Source: Diplonema papillatum
Taxonomy: Eukaryota; Euglenozoa; Diplonemea; Diplonemida; Diplonemidae
Assembly (NCBI GenBank): GCA_030068145.1
Contig: JAPJBO010000601.1
Location: forward strand, 62,001 to 126,000
Length of the DNA stretch: 64,000 bases
Direction: 5' to 3'
Shown: positions 32,681 to 43,839 of the stretch, piece after piece
Numbering within the stretch: position 1 is the first letter of the stretch
Layout: every line of letters starts with the position of its first letter
Notes under the pieces: generated by a model
What the model saw: only the letters and a program-made list of their open reading frames with translations
Database searches by the model: none
What the model was told of the DNA's origin: nothing
Translations under genes and position numbers: made by a program

Positions 32681-33380
32681 AGGAGCATCACAGCCGGTGT
32701 CTGCCTTGTAGTGCGGCAGATGCACACCGGCGGAGCATCACAGCCGGTGTCTGCCTTGTAGTGCGGCAGATGCACACCGGCGGAGCATCACAGCCGGTGT
32801 CTGCCTTGTAGTGCGGCAGATGCACACCAACGGAGCATCACAGCCGGTGTCTGCCTTGTAGTGCGGCAGATGCACACCAACGGAGCATCACAGCCGGTGT
32901 CTGCCTTGTAGTGCGGCAGATGCACACCGGCGGAGCATCACAGCCGGTGTCTGCCTTGTAGTGCGGCAGATGCACACCGGCGGAGCATCACAGCCGGTGT
33001 CTGCCTTGTAGTGCGGCAGATGCACACCGGCGGAGCATCACAGCCGGTGTCTGCCTTGTAGTGCGGCAGATGCACACCAACGGAGCATCACAGCCGGTGT
33101 CTGCCTTGTAGTGCGGCAGATGCACACCAACGGAGCATCACAGCCGGTGTCTGCCTTGTAGTGCGGCAGATGCACACCGGCGGAGCATCACAGCCGGTGT
33201 CTGCCTTGTAGTGCGGCAGATGCACACCGGCGGAGCATCACAGCCGGTGTCTGCCTTGTAGTGCGGCAGATGCACACCGGCGGAGCATCACAGCCGGTGT
33301 CTGCCTTGTAGTGCGGCAGATGCACACCGGCGGAGCATCACAGCCGGTGTCTGACTTGTAGTGCGGCAGATGCACACCGG
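32681..33380. repeat. 50-bp tandem repeat, 14 units with higher-order pattern
   Basis: Each unit reads CGGAGCATCACAGCCGGTGT, CTGCCTTGTAGTGCGGCAGA, TGCACACC(GG/AA). Within a unit CCGGTGT pairs with ACACCGG and CTGCC with GGCAG, making a hairpin. The last two bases run gg-gg-aa-aa-gg, gg-gg-aa-aa-gg, then gg four times, so a 250-bp five-unit block was itself duplicated. Confidence 0.97.
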
Positions 33381-33576
33381 CGCTGACGATCGCTACGACC
33401 TTGCAGCCGCCGAGGCCGACTCTGTACTGGCCGGTGCCGCCTCGCAACGACAGCAGAATTGTGTTGCTTACGCTGTCTTAAGACACCAGCCGCTGAATGA
33501 GCGGACACGCGGCCGTAAATCCCCCCGCCGCTGAGGCCCTCCTAATTTTCACTTTTCAGTTCGATTACGCTCGATT

Positions 33577-33950
33577 ATGTTCGATTACAGTCGGCGAGAG
33601 GAGAAGAAGCAGCACCGAAAGGGAGGCGGGGCCGGAGGGCCCCGCAGAGACAGGCGAAGCGTGAGAACGGGGTGTTCGTTCTGCAGGAAGCAGCAGAAGG
33701 CGAGCGGAGACCTGCAACATCAACTTCAACTTCAGCAGCGAAGGGTCAAGAAGACGGCACCAACGCCAGCGAAGAAGCGGCAATCGGACTCCGCGGCGGA
33801 GCCGGTACCGAAAAGGACGCATCGATGCGCCACGACCATCGCCAAGGCGCCGAGAAGAAGCAGAAATCGCAAGCGCAACCTGGACGAGCAATCGAAGAAG
33901 AAGCGAAGCACCAAACGCGCGCCTGAGCGCGACGATCAAGACGAGCTAAA
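33577..33950 (+). CDS. Unrecognised basic open frame
   Basis: A lysine- and arginine-rich frame (KKRQSDSA, RSRNRKRN, SKKKRSTKR), which then runs into an R1 repeat before a stop. The composition recalls a nuclear or nucleic-acid-binding tail, but low complexity alone can produce this. No start context, splice partner or domain supports it. Confidence 0.2.
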
Positions 33951-33977
33951 AAAGGACTATGTGGTTACGGGTTGTAT

Positions 33978-34082
33978 ATTTATTTTGTATAAGCACCTGC
34001 TTTGTAGGAAATACTTGAGGAGGCTGCCAGCTGCAAAAGATCAAAGGAGGTAAATGAGCGTAAGCGTTCAACAAAAAAGACC
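33978..34082 (-). repeat. R1 repeat, internally deleted
   Basis: Has the AAGCACCTGCTTTGTAGGAA end and GCGTTCAACAAAAAAGACCC, but lacks the CTGTAGCCCACACGAA middle. Confidence 0.85.
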
Positions 34083-34259
34083 CATTTTTGGTGTGATCCA
34101 TATGCCCGGTGCAAACCCGGCACAAACCCGGAAAAACTCAAGGGGGGTCCGATTTTTTATTTTGCACCAGCCCTTCAGGTTATGGCAGGTGATCGCTGCA
34201 ATTAAGCTACCGACTGCACCAGGGTCCTGTCGAAGAAAAACCAACACCAATTAATATGT

Positions 34260-36160
34260 ACGGCGGCACCGAAAGTGTAGGTCCACCGCAGAAGGTACCC
34301 GGAATGCTTTGCCATTGCAGCGCTGAATGCACATCTTTGACAGACAGGAACCACTATTTTCCAAAGCCTCCAGAGGGCAAGCCCGGTTGTGCTTGACGCA
34401 ACGGACTACAACCGACCACCAGCCAGCAATTGCCTCAAACTCCCCCGATACTACGGGAACCGAGGAGCCTAGTACAAGCAGATTAACCCTCTGCCCTCGC
34501 TGTTTCCAAATGAAGCATCATTTCCAAATTCGTGTGTCATGCTGGCTCTTGCCGGATGCTAGCGAGCGAGCGTTACTTCACCACCGCGCCGTAGCCTCCC
34601 TTGTGCCCTGGGTTCCATGATTGGCTGTTCTCGGCCGGTATGCCCGAGTCGGTGTTTCCTCGTCTTTACACTTCTTCTTCAATTGTTTAACCCCAACGTC
34701 CGGGTCTGCCACTGGTGCGGCCCCGTTTCTCCGCTCCTCTGTCTCTTCTGCTTCACCCCATGCTTCCATCCGGGCCTGCCTGCGCTTCCAGTCCGCTGGG
34801 TATTGTTCCTGGGGGTGAATCTTCCATTTCGGGTCCCCGTTTTCGAGCGACCTGCCTGAGGTACGGCACGCTCTCTCGCTTGCCATCTTGCTTGTTCGCA
34901 GAACGGCCTCGAATGCCTGCATTTGCGGCACTCATCGTCTGCATCGATGTTCTGCATCCGCGGTACGTGCTTACTTTTCAGTCGACAACTGCTGCTCCCG
35001 ACACATTGAGCTAATGCTAACTCCACTGCAGAACGAGTGGTGACCTGTCTCTGCTAATTGCGTGACGCTTGTTTGCACGCAGTTGCGCGTCCACGAACGC
35101 CACGCACCCATGCTCGGTAGCCATTCCTCCCAGCTGCCGGGGTTGTTGGTACCCGCATTTTGGAGTGCATCAAAACCCCTGCAGAGCTCAAACAGCGGCT
35201 TGGTCAGCCACAGTTTGAAAGGATGCGGAACCAAAGGTAGCAGTCTGCTCAGGCCATCTTAAGCCATCCGACAGCACCTTCTAGGCGAGGGAAAACCGGT
35301 TGTACTTGATGGGCGGGGAACCCGCCCGTCCGAACCGCTTGTTGCCGACTTCTGTTCCGATGGCACAGCCGAGCGGGTTGAGCGTGGGAACTTCTGTCCC
35401 TCGTTCTGATCCGATGGAGATGCTGCTTCTCTTTCCGTTTTCCAAGCTACAGAAGGGGCCTCAAACCGACAAAATATTCACGATACCGAAGCCCATAGGC
35501 TGAACATAACAGAAGGGCGAGGGACCGCAAAGAGCGGGACAAACCCCCACGAGCACCAGACGATCATGAAACGTGGCAAAATCCACCGCGAAGCCTGAAA
35601 TCTCCACGACCAAGGGTGCTAGCGGGTGCTGGGGAGACAAAAATAAAAAACCCGGACCCCCCCCCCCCCCCCCCCAGGGGTACCTGTAATCCGGGGCCCG
35701 GGCCCTGGAAAATTATCCAGGGTTTTTGGCCCTGAACGATTACCAAAGGAAAAACTCTCTGGTACGAGATGCAATTCGTTTACAATTCCATTCCAGGGCC
35801 CCAGACTGTCCTTGAGCTCAACGGATTCAAAAGCGTTCAAAAACGTCCTCGGAATGTATTTTTCGACACAGCCACGAAACCTGTAGGAGGTTTTCAGGTT
35901 CTGGCAGGTCTAGCTGGCTGCCTAAAGGGTACCACGGCTCAGCCACCCAAGGTCACAGGTGGCAAGGTGGGCGTTGAAAAAAAAAATTTTTTTTTGGGCC
36001 GGAATCCCTAAAAACCCGCATTTCGGAAAGTTTTTGTCCCACATTTTTCCCAGGGCATTTTGACCATTTCACCTTAGAGCCTCCGCCCGCTCAGCCCCTA
36101 TGGTAAATGCACGACTGTGAGCTTTTTTTATCAAATTTTATCAAGTTTGCATTGCTGAGG
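34260..36160. other. No gene recognised
   Basis: Includes a 22-base C run at 35658-35679, and a GGGGTACCTGTAATCC/GGGCCCGGGCCC segment that recurs inverted at 37330-37400. No protein domain seen. Confidence 0.5.
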
Positions 36161-36162
36161 CG

Positions 36163-37032
36163 ATGGTCCGGGACATGCCCCAGTGCTTGTGCATTAGAGG
36201 GATACCCCCCTATGGGACCCCTCCTGACCTCCTGGAGAAGATCCAGAGGCTGATCGGTACGATCTCAATCGAGATGGCGCAGGCGCAGCGGAGCCTTGCG
36301 GCAACACGCCCTTGGGAACTCGCCTCAGGTGCGTCGACGAAATACGACGTACACTTAGCAACGGACAGTCGTAAGTTGCTAACGACCAACATCGGAACCC
36401 GCTTCGCAGCGACGTTGGTCTTCTGGCTGCGGAGTCTATCATGGGTCAGCTCCAACCCTCTCCCGACGACAGGCGTGGAACTCGCGCTTGATTTTGAGGC
36501 ATTTACGCGTTCGAAGCTCCCAGGGAGAACCTTCGCCGAGAAGGGGCTGCAAATTGGGTACCTTATGCGAGCTATCAACGACCTGTGCTGCGCCGACTCA
36601 GGAGTCGCCTCCTTCCCTGGGAAGTGGCGGCAGGGGGTCTGTTCCCTCCGCTGTTTTGGTGCGCCGGCTATGCCGGGTTGTACCCACCGCCCACGCTTTG
36701 CGGCTGGACGGAAGACCGAGTGGATGTTGGGCAAGCTGGAAACAATTTGCGCCCGTAACAGCTGGAACGATGCCGTGCCTGAATATCCGCACGACGTACC
36801 CTATGTTCAGTGGGAGTTGAGATTCTCTGTCAAGATGCTAGCCGCCGCCATAGGGCGGGCTATTGCCAAAAGGAGGAGAGCCCGCGAAACAACGTGCCAA
36901 CACACGCCTGCCAGGCGGTCTCGTCCGCCAGTCAGAACGCCCCCGGCTGCGCCACCATCGGTGCAACAATCATCTTTGACAGGGCCACGGCTCGCTCCGC
37001 GCCCACGGCGCAACGACTTGCGCCCGCCGTAG
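36163..37032 (+). CDS. 289-codon ORF of a (TC)n-ended repeat element
   Basis: A single long frame with varied composition and a basic, proline-rich tail (KRRRARET...PPVRTPPAAPPS). I do not recognise the fold. Sequence from its last codons through the 3' trailer recurs at 61985-62110, and the terminal hairpin GAGATGGTCCCTGCACTCTAACTCGTCTC recurs at 21343. All three run into TC-rich sequence, here (TC)n of about 130 bp. A conserved 3' end with a simple-repeat tail is typical of non-LTR retrotransposons, so this may be an accessory protein of such an element. No polymerase domain is visible. The ORF is intact over its length. Confidence 0.5.
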   Translation: MVRDMPQCLCIRGIPPYGTPPDLLEKIQRLIGTISIEMAQAQRSLAATRPWELASGASTKYDVHLATDSRKLLTTNIGTRFAATLVFWLRSLSWVSSNPLPTTGVELALDFEAFTRSKLPGRTFAEKGLQIGYLMRAINDLCCADSGVASFPGKWRQGVCSLRCFGAPAMPGCTHRPRFAAGRKTEWMLGKLETICARNSWNDAVPEYPHDVPYVQWELRFSVKMLAAAIGRAIAKRRRARETTCQHTPARRSRPPVRTPPAAPPSVQQSSLTGPRLAPRPRRNDLRPP

Positions 37033-37095
37033 TAGTACGGGATAGTAGTGGGGCGACCGGATACTCCTCGGAGAGATGGTCCCTGCACTCTAACT

Positions 37096-37228
<133 letters not shown>

Positions 37229-37627
37229 TATTTCTTGATTTTCTCTCGTCTTGCTCTCCGCTTGTTGTGGAAGCTGCAATATTGAAGATTCCATCCTTGG
37301 ATGGCGTGATTACCGTGGGCCTGGACCCTATCGCTAACCCGGGGCCCGGGGCCCGGGCCCCGGAGACCCTGGATTTACAGGTACCCTTGCCCCCCCCCCC
37401 CGGTACAAACCCGGCACAAACCCGGAAAAACTCCAGGGTGGATCACACCAATTTTGTAGTCGTATTGTTCTCCCCCTCTAGCCTCCTTCAAAGTAAGCAC
37501 AAGGCAGCCCCTCGAGTATTTCTTTGCTAAAGCACCTTGAGCTATATCACTATGAGAGTAATCGACATAATCGAGCCTGATCGAGCCTGATCGAGGCTGA
37601 TCGTCTGTGATCGACTGTAATCGAACA

Positions 37628-37785
37628 TAATCGTTTGGGTTAGAATGCAAAGAATCTGTGGCGATAATCTGCAAGAACATAATCGTTTGGGCTAGAATGC
37701 AAAGAATCTGTGGCGATAATCTGCAAGAACATAATCGTTTGAGCTAGAATGCAAAGAATCTGAGGCGATAATCTGCATCGCCGAC
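37628..37785. repeat. 57-bp tandem repeat, three units
   Basis: Unit: AACATAATCGTTTGGG-TAGAATGCAAAGAATCTG and GGCGATAATCTGCA. An inverted single copy is at about 10357-10410. Confidence 0.92.
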
Positions 37786-37851
37786 GGCGCGGTCATGAAC
37801 GGTCACACGGAGACCCTAAAACCCCGGAATTTCAAGCGAACTTTAACTCTA

Positions 37852-38062
37852 AAAATACTCGAGGGGCTGCCTTGTGTTCATTTCGAAGGAGGCTAGAGGG
37901 GGAGAAAACAATACAACTACAAAGTGGGTCTTTTTTGTTGAACGCTTACGCCCGCCACTAAACCCAGATTTACCTGTGTTTCGTGTGGGCTACAGCACAT
38001 TTACCTCCTTTGATCTATTGCAACTGGCCTCAAGCATTTCCTACAAAGCAGGTGCTTATACA
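37852..38062 (+). repeat. R1 repeat, full length, interrupted at its 3' end by R5
   Basis: Runs from ATACTCGAGGGGCTGCC to AAAGCAGGTGCTTATACAA, where R5 copy 2 begins in place of the usual poly-A. Confidence 0.9.
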
Positions 38063-39056
38063 AGTACGTGCGCTCGGCTAAGGCCGGCGCGTGGCGAGAC
38101 TGGAGGCAGCAGTTAAAGTTCGGGGAACAGCAAAATTCGGGCGAAGCTAAGTTCGGACAATGCTAAGTTCTGGTGAAAAAGCAAAGTTCTGGTGAAGCTA
38201 AGTTCGGGCGAAGCAAAGTTCTGGTGAAGCAAGTTCCGGTGAAGCAAAGTTCGGGCGAAGCAAAGTTCGGGTGAAGCTAAGTTCGGGCGAAGCAAAGTCC
38301 GGGCGAAGCTAAGTTCTGGGTGAAGCAAAGTTCGGGTGAAGCAAAGTTCTGGTGAAGCTAAGATCGGGCGAAACAAAGTTCGGGCGAAGCAAAGTTCTGG
38401 TGAAGCAAAGTTCTGGTGAAGCAAAGTTCGGGCGAAGCTAAGTTCGGGCGAAAAAAAAAGTTCGGGCACGAAGCGAAGTTCGGCCAGGGTGGTAAAGTCC
38501 GGGTGAAGTCAAGGTCGGTGCTCGTGCCCGGGGGGGGACACCCCCCCGGACCCCCCCGACCCACCGAATACGGGAAAGGTTTGGCGCTGGTACCCGGGGG
38601 GGACACCCCTCGGATCCACCGAGCACGGGTAAAGTTTGGCGCTCGTACCCGGGTGGCCCCGCCGCCCCCCTGGGGCAGCCTTTTCCCGCCCGTCCCCCCC
38701 CCGCCGGCCCTCTCCCGGGGCGACGGGGTGACCCAAATACCGCGAGATACTGAGAAACTCCGCAAAAAACGCAAAATTCGGGCACATTAGAACCCGGAAC
38801 GCAGCAAACCTCGAAAACAATCCCCGACCGGAAAAATGTCACGGGCGGGGTTCGAACCCGGGCCGACCGGCCTGAAGGCCGGCGCCCGCTCACTCTGCCA
38901 CCCCTGTGCATTTTCCCAGAAGGGGAAAAAGCTTGCTCTGAACTATTATCCAGTCCAAAAACAATACGGTTTCATAATTATTGCAAGAAAAGCCGGGTTG
39001 GCTCGAATAGAGGCTATTCACATTGCATGTTCATAGGACCTCCAGTCTCGAAAAAT
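38063..39056 (-). mobile_element. R5 composite element, copy 2 (short minisatellite)
   Basis: Same ends as copy 1 (GTACGTGCGCTCGG...CCTCCAGTCTCGA). Here the 16-bp array spans only about 380 bp (38105-38480), followed by a GC-rich tandem of ~58-bp units and the tRNA-like region at 38840-38906 (A box TGGCAGAGTGAGCGG, B box GGGTTCGAACCCC). It is flanked by R1 copies on both sides. Confidence 0.82.
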
Positions 39057-39288
39057 ACTCGAGGGACTGCCTTGTGTTCATTTCGAAGGAGGCTAGAGGG
39101 GGCGAAAACAATACAACTACAAAGTGGGTCTTTTTTGTTGAACGCTTACGCCCGCCTACTAAACCCAGATTTACCTGTGTTTCGTGTGGGCTACAGCACA
39201 TTTACCTCCTTTGATCTATCGCAACTGGCAGTCTCCTCAAGCATTTCCTACAAAGCAGGTGCTTGTACAAAAAAAAAAAAAAAAAAAC
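39050..39288 (+). repeat. R1 repeat, full length with poly-A
   Basis: Ends with AAGCATTTCCTACAAAGCAGGTGCTT, whose AAGCA/TGCTT pair makes a terminal hairpin, then GTAC and 19 A's. This is a SINE-like 3' end. Confidence 0.9.
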
Positions 39289-39424
39289 GCTAACCCAAAC
39301 AACTTCCGCCGGTAGAGAAACCTCGCCTAAAGAAATCAACTGCCTTCGGGTAGGCTAGTCTGACACTAGTTGTCGTCGGGAAAAAAAAAAAAAAAAAAAA
39401 CGACACACGAGGCGACAGTGCACG

Positions 39425-39685
39425 GTGCCAGGATGCCAGCAGCCCGGAAATGCAGGACACATCCTGACTGCCAACGACGCGGCACACCTCCAGAGCTATT
39501 CAGAACCCGCTGGGCTCGAATCCCTCTTCGGCAGAGAGCCGAAGCTAAATGAAGTGCTGATCGAATTCTCGCGGTGCAACAAAGCTGTAATGAAGAGTGT
39601 TTGCGAGCGGATACGAGTGCAAGAGTCGGAAGACAAAGCCGCAGAGTGGGCAAACTGGCTGAGAAGTGAATTGAGCACCCGGTAA
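39425..39685 (+). CDS. Unrecognised 86-codon ORF in a duplicated block
   Basis: Encodes SYSEPAGLESLFGREPKLNE, VLIEFSRCNK and AAEWANWLRSELSTR, an amphipathic helical-looking peptide. The same block at 20283-20618 has the frame broken, so either this copy is the parent or both come from a repeat. No domain is recognised. It might be an exon, or part of a mobile element. Confidence 0.35.
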   Translation: MPGCQQPGNAGHILTANDAAHLQSYSEPAGLESLFGREPKLNEVLIEFSRCNKAVMKSVCERIRVQESEDKAAEWANWLRSELSTR

Positions 39686-39843
39686 GAGAGCGAGCAAACT
39701 GATTTGGCACCTCAATTTCTTATTTTCTTTCTCTAGCTGAAGCACGTCACCAAAACTCCTTGCCAAACAAACAAAGGTCGCAAGACACCAAACTGATCGT
39801 CCTTCGGGATCGACGGTAACACAAAAAAAAAACAAAGAAAACC

Positions 39844-40017
39844 ATGGGCGGATCGAAGAACTCGCGAAAAGGTGTGCGCGCGGCGAAGAACCACGTCCCC
39901 GGAGACAAGAACGTCAAGACTTCTCGATCAGCCCGCCGGGGGATCATGACGCACGTCGAGACGAACGAGGCTGGAGCGTACGGTCCCAAGGACAGGTATC
40001 TCACCGTGAACGTGTGA
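39844..40017 (+). CDS. 57-residue ORF, copy 1 of three
   Basis: Basic peptide MGGSKNSRKGVRAAKNHVPG...YGPKDRYLTVNV, not recognised. It has the strong start context AAAACCATGGGC, GC-rich third positions like the host genes, and is identical at the DNA level in all three copies. CAAGGACAG-GTATCTC near its end is a good splice donor, so it may be a first exon of a longer gene. Upstream here is the 335-bp block plus an A run. Confidence 0.5.
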   Translation: MGGSKNSRKGVRAAKNHVPGDKNVKTSRSARRGIMTHVETNEAGAYGPKDRYLTVNV

Positions 40018-40275
40018 AAAAGCACAAACCACCCCTCTAGTCACAGACATAGTGGTCAAATGATTCGCGTGCGGTAATAATTATTGCTCATGATGATCAT
40101 CGCACAAAATCGGCGTGCGATGAGAAATATGCGATGGTCCAGAATACTGTATTTGCGCAGGTTGTGTGCTACAGCACATTTACCTCCTTTGATCTATCGC
40201 AACTGGCAGTCTCCTCAAGCATTTCCTACAAAGCAGGTGCTTGTACAAAAAAAAAAAAAAAAAACAAAGAAAACC

Positions 40276-40449
40276 ATGGGCGGATCGAAGAACTCGCGAA
40301 AAGGTGTGCGCGCGGCGAAGAACCACGTCCCCGGAGACAAGAACGTCAAGACTTCTCGATCAGCCCGCCGGGGGATCATGACGCACGTCGAGACGAACGA
40401 GGCTGGAGCGTACGGTCCCAAGGACAGGTATCTCACCGTGAACGTGTGA
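40276..40449 (+). CDS. 57-residue ORF, copy 2 of three
   Basis: Identical coding sequence to copy 1. The 3' end of an R1 repeat (40168-40264), with its poly-A, lies immediately upstream. The bases after the stop match those of copies 1 and 3. Confidence 0.5.
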   Translation: MGGSKNSRKGVRAAKNHVPGDKNVKTSRSARRGIMTHVETNEAGAYGPKDRYLTVNV

Positions 40450-40989
40450 AAAAGCACAAACCACCCCTCTAGTCACAGACATAGTGGTCAAATGATTCGC
40501 GTGCGGTAATAATTATTGCTCATGATGATCATCGCACAAAATCGGCGTGCGATGATAAATATGCGATGGTCCAGAATACTGTATTTGCGCAGGTTTAAAA
40601 TCGTGCGGTATTGCGAATGAAAAATGCGATCACTGGCGCCAGAATTCCCAATTGCGAGAAAGTGCGAAAATGCGAATCGTTTGGCAACTATGCCTGGCGG
40701 GGTTCTCTTGCTTTACCGTGCAAGAAGACGTGCGACGCTGCTCTCGGACTAAGAAAACAGCCGGCCTGCTTGTGCTGGGCTGACTGTTCGCTCCGTAGTC
40801 AGCTCTTTCGAATTGCCTTTCACTACACCACACACCCCCCGGCTCACATCGCTTGTCCTGTCTGCAGACACTCTGAGCCGGTCCGCCCCTATCTCTTGAA
40901 ACTGCATGTGGGCTACAGCACATTTACCTCCTTTGATCTATCGCAACTGGCAGTCTCCTCAAGCATTTCCTACAAAGCAGGTGCTTGTA

Positions 40990-41025
<36 letters not shown>

Positions 41026-41199
41026 ATGGGCGGATCGAAGAACTCGCGAAAAGGTGTGCGCGCGGCGAAGAACCACGTCCCCGGAGACAAGAACGTCAAG
41101 ACTTCTCGATCAGCCCGCCGGGGGATCATGACGCACGTCGAGACGAACGAGGCTGGAGCGTACGGTCCCAAGGACAGGTATCTCACCGTGAACGTGTGA
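41026..41199 (+). CDS. 57-residue ORF, copy 3 of three
   Basis: Identical to copies 1 and 2. It lies in a 750-bp tandem duplication (about 40157-40906 and 40907-41656) that includes the R1 end, a 33-base A run, the ORF and its trailer. No in-frame continuing exon could be identified. Confidence 0.5.
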   Translation: MGGSKNSRKGVRAAKNHVPGDKNVKTSRSARRGIMTHVETNEAGAYGPKDRYLTVNV

Positions 41200-41649
41200 A
41201 AAAGCACAAACCACCCCTCTAGTCACAGACATAGTGGTCAAATGATTCGCATGCGGTAATAATTATTGCTCATGATGATCATCGCACAAAATCGGCGTGC
41301 GATGATAAATATGCGATGGTCCAGAATACTGTATTTGCGCAGGTTTAAAATCGTGCGATATTGCGAATGAAAAATGCGATCACTGGCGCCAGAATTCCCA
41401 ATTGCGATAAAGTGCGAAAATGCGAATCGTTTGGCAACTATGCCTGGCGGGGTTCTCTTGCTTTACCGTGCAAGAAGACGTGCGACGCTGCTCTCGGACT
41501 AAGAAAACAGCCGGCCTGCTTGTGCTGGGCTGACTGTTCGCTCCGTAGTCAGCTCTTTCGAATTGCCTTTCACTACACCACACACCCCCCGGCTCACATC
41601 GCTTGTCCTGTCTGCAGACACTCTGAGCCGGTCCGCCCCTATCTCTTGA

Positions 41650-42030
41650 AACTGCATCGAAGTGCCTGCCGCTGTTTATCATCTTGAATCACGGTCCATC
41701 ACGGTCTATCAGGTCCATCCCTAGTCTCTAGAGCTGCATCGAATTGCCCGGTGCTGTATTCTTCGGTCTATCACGGTCTATCAAGAGGGGATGGACTGCT
41801 CAGTGGCTCCGCTGCGGCGCCGAACACGAAGCTTGGCTTGCAGTAGACTCCAAGAGGGGATGGACTGGCTCACACTCGGCTCCCCCGCTGATGATGGTCC
41901 GCCCGCCGCGTCCGTGGCTCACAGGACCGAAAACACGCGGTGGCAGATACCGACACACCGTGCTGGGGCCAATGCCACTCCATGCACCCTCCCCCCCTCC
42001 ACACTACTCGTCGAAATATGCTAGCCTTTT
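41650..42030. repeat. Relic repeats: CATCGAA type and R3
   Basis: 41650-41780 resembles the repeat at 9240-9540 (TGCATCGAATTGCC, TCTATCACGG). 41880-41990 is a diverged R3 copy. A T run of about 23 follows at 42028. Confidence 0.7.
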
Positions 42031-42618
42031 TTTTTTTTTTTTTTTTTTTTCCCCCTTTTCGACGAAAGTTTTCGTCTTACGCCGCCTTTCCCGTTTGCGT
42101 GAGAGTTCCTCCCATCTCCGCCGCCGACTCTAACCCTCAATATGGTGGTGCGAGATCCAAAGGGTTTTCCAAAAAAATATCCGGGCACGTTTCTCACTCG
42201 TTTACGCGGATCGGCTTGCGCTCAGTCATTGCCTGCCGTGCAGAGGTGTTGTGCTGTGTTGTTGTGTGCGCACTCTTTCATCATTCGCGCCTGAGCATTT
42301 CCGTTTGAATCTTGAACTGCCCAGGAACAGCAGCCCAAAACTTGAAACGTGCCACTCAGGGTGGTCCTAAAATGCTCGGGAAATCCAAAATAAGTGGTCG
42401 GATGCTCACGCGATGAGGCCGAAATAATGGCTGCAGAATGCAAAAACAAGGCAGAATCACCACCAGGCAATTCCTTAGGGGAAAACATCAGAAACTCAAA
42501 CTGGGCGTCTCCACCCATGCTCCGTTGGGCATACGGCGCGCGGAGGCCAGAATTGTCCAAAACTTCTTGCGGAAACAAGGGCCATTGTTAGTGCGGGTCA
42601 GGTCTGGGCTCAGATTGC

Positions 42619-42672
42619 ATCTTCTAATTAAAGACGCGCATGAATGGACCAATGAGATTCCTTCTGTCCCTA
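42619..42672 (+). rRNA. 28S rRNA fragment, short
   Basis: CTTCTAATTAAAGACGCGCA and TGAATGGACCAATGAGATTC-CTTCTGTCCCT match the well-conserved 28S region just after AAATGCCTCGTC. It is a 5'-truncated copy of the next fragment. Confidence 0.85.
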
Positions 42673-42924
42673 AGAATCACCTCCACAAGGCAATTCCTAA
42701 AGGAAAAACATCAGAAACTCAAACTGGGCGTCTCCACCCAGGCTACGGCGCGCGGAGGCCAGAATTGTCCAAAACTTCTTGCGGAAACCATTGTCAGTGC
42801 GGGTCAGGTCTGGGCTCAGGTTGAAGGTGCTGTGAGTGGCGCTCTCGGGTGCTATCCGCGGCTCCTGATTTCTTCCAGGCCTTCTTGCATGTTGTGCCCG
42901 CAATGAAGTGTCAGCTTGGACCTG

Positions 42925-43171
42925 TTACGAACAAGAGGAATCCAACTGGTTAGTTAAACCACAGCATTTCGCTTCATCACAGCGGTGGCGAGTGGAATGT
43001 GACTTCTGCCCAGTGCCCTGAATGTCAACGCTGAGAGTTCAGGTCAAGCGCGGGTAAACGGCGGGAGGAACTATGACTCTCTTAAGGCTCGTAAGGTAGC
43101 CAAATGCCTCGTCTTCTATTTAAAGACGCGCATGAATGGACCAATGAGATTTCTTCTGTCCCTACCTACTA
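42925..43171 (+). rRNA. 28S rRNA fragment, about 245 bp
   Basis: Carries GACTTCTGCCCAGTGC-CTGAATGTCAA, AAGCGCGGGTAAACGGCGGG, CTATGACTCTCTTAAGG, AAGGTAGCCAAATGCCTCGT and GACGCGCATGAATGG, the conserved core that contains the R2 target site in animals. A short CTCGTAAGG insertion splits CTCTTAAGGTAGCC, and other positions depart from consensus, so it is a fragment rather than a working gene. Confidence 0.93.
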
Positions 43172-43314
43172 AGAATCACCTCCACAAGGCAGTTTCTTAA
43201 GGAAAAACATCAGAAAACTCAAACTTGGCGTCTCCACCCATGCTCCGTTGGGCTTACAGCGCGCGGAGGCCAGAATTGTCCAAAACTTCTTGCGGAAACC
43301 GTCATTTTCGTCGA

Positions 43315-43450
43315 AAAAAGTTTCTTTTGTATAAGCCCCTGCTTTGCAGGAAATGCTTGAGGAGAGACTGCCGGTTGCGAAAGATCAAAGGAGGTAAATG
43401 TGCTGTAGCCCACACGAATCTGGGTTCAGCGGCGGGCGTGAGCGTTCAAC
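43315..43450 (-). repeat. R1 repeat, 5'-truncated
   Basis: TATAAGCCCCTGCTTTGCAGGAAATGCTTG through CTGTAGCCCACACGAATCTG to GCGTTCAACG. Confidence 0.88.
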
Positions 43451-43647
43451 GAATCTTTCTGCGTGCATCGTTTGGGTTAACCTTCCCGTGCAGCTAGCAC
43501 CGCAAGATGAAAACAGAAGTCTTGAGCCGAGTGCCGGATGGAGAAGCTGACAACCTCTCACGCTCCATCTGTCCCGAAGGATCCCGCCCCTATCCTACGC
43601 ACGCCTGGCTTTGCGATACCAGTACGCGGCCAACTATGGGTGGATCG

Positions 43648-43768
43648 CTTGAGCACATCCATTTTCGGGAGCGGTGCATTCGGCAGGTGAGTTGTTACAC
43701 ACTCATCCTCGTCGCATGTCAGCTCTCGGTTCATCCCGCGTCGCCAGTCCTGCTTACCAGAATTACAG
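43648..43768 (-). rRNA. 28S rRNA fragment, minus strand
   Basis: CGGCAGGTGAGTTGTTACAC, then GGTTCATCCCGCGTCGCCAG and CCTGCTTACCAGAA are reverse complements of 28S. Bases present at 48440-48520 are missing here. Confidence 0.88.
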
Positions 43769-43839
43769 AACCTAGAAACAGCGTGTCGGAAACTCAAAGC
43801 CGACTGGTGAAGTTGAACACGTGGGCTATACTTCGATTC

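Larger units (their letters stand above)
42440..43300. repeat. Three copies of an ~85-bp segment interleaved with 28S fragments
   Basis: AAACTC-AAACTGGGCGTCTCCACCCA...GGAGGCCAGAATTGTCCAAA and ACTTCTTGCGGAAAC recur at about 42490-42580, 42712-42790 and 43210-43300. The last two each directly follow a piece of 28S rRNA, so the unit spread together with rRNA sequence. Confidence 0.85.

Noticed and set aside
32681-33380. CRISPR array
   Set aside because: Regular 50-bp period but no spacers: units are contiguous and near-identical in a eukaryotic context.
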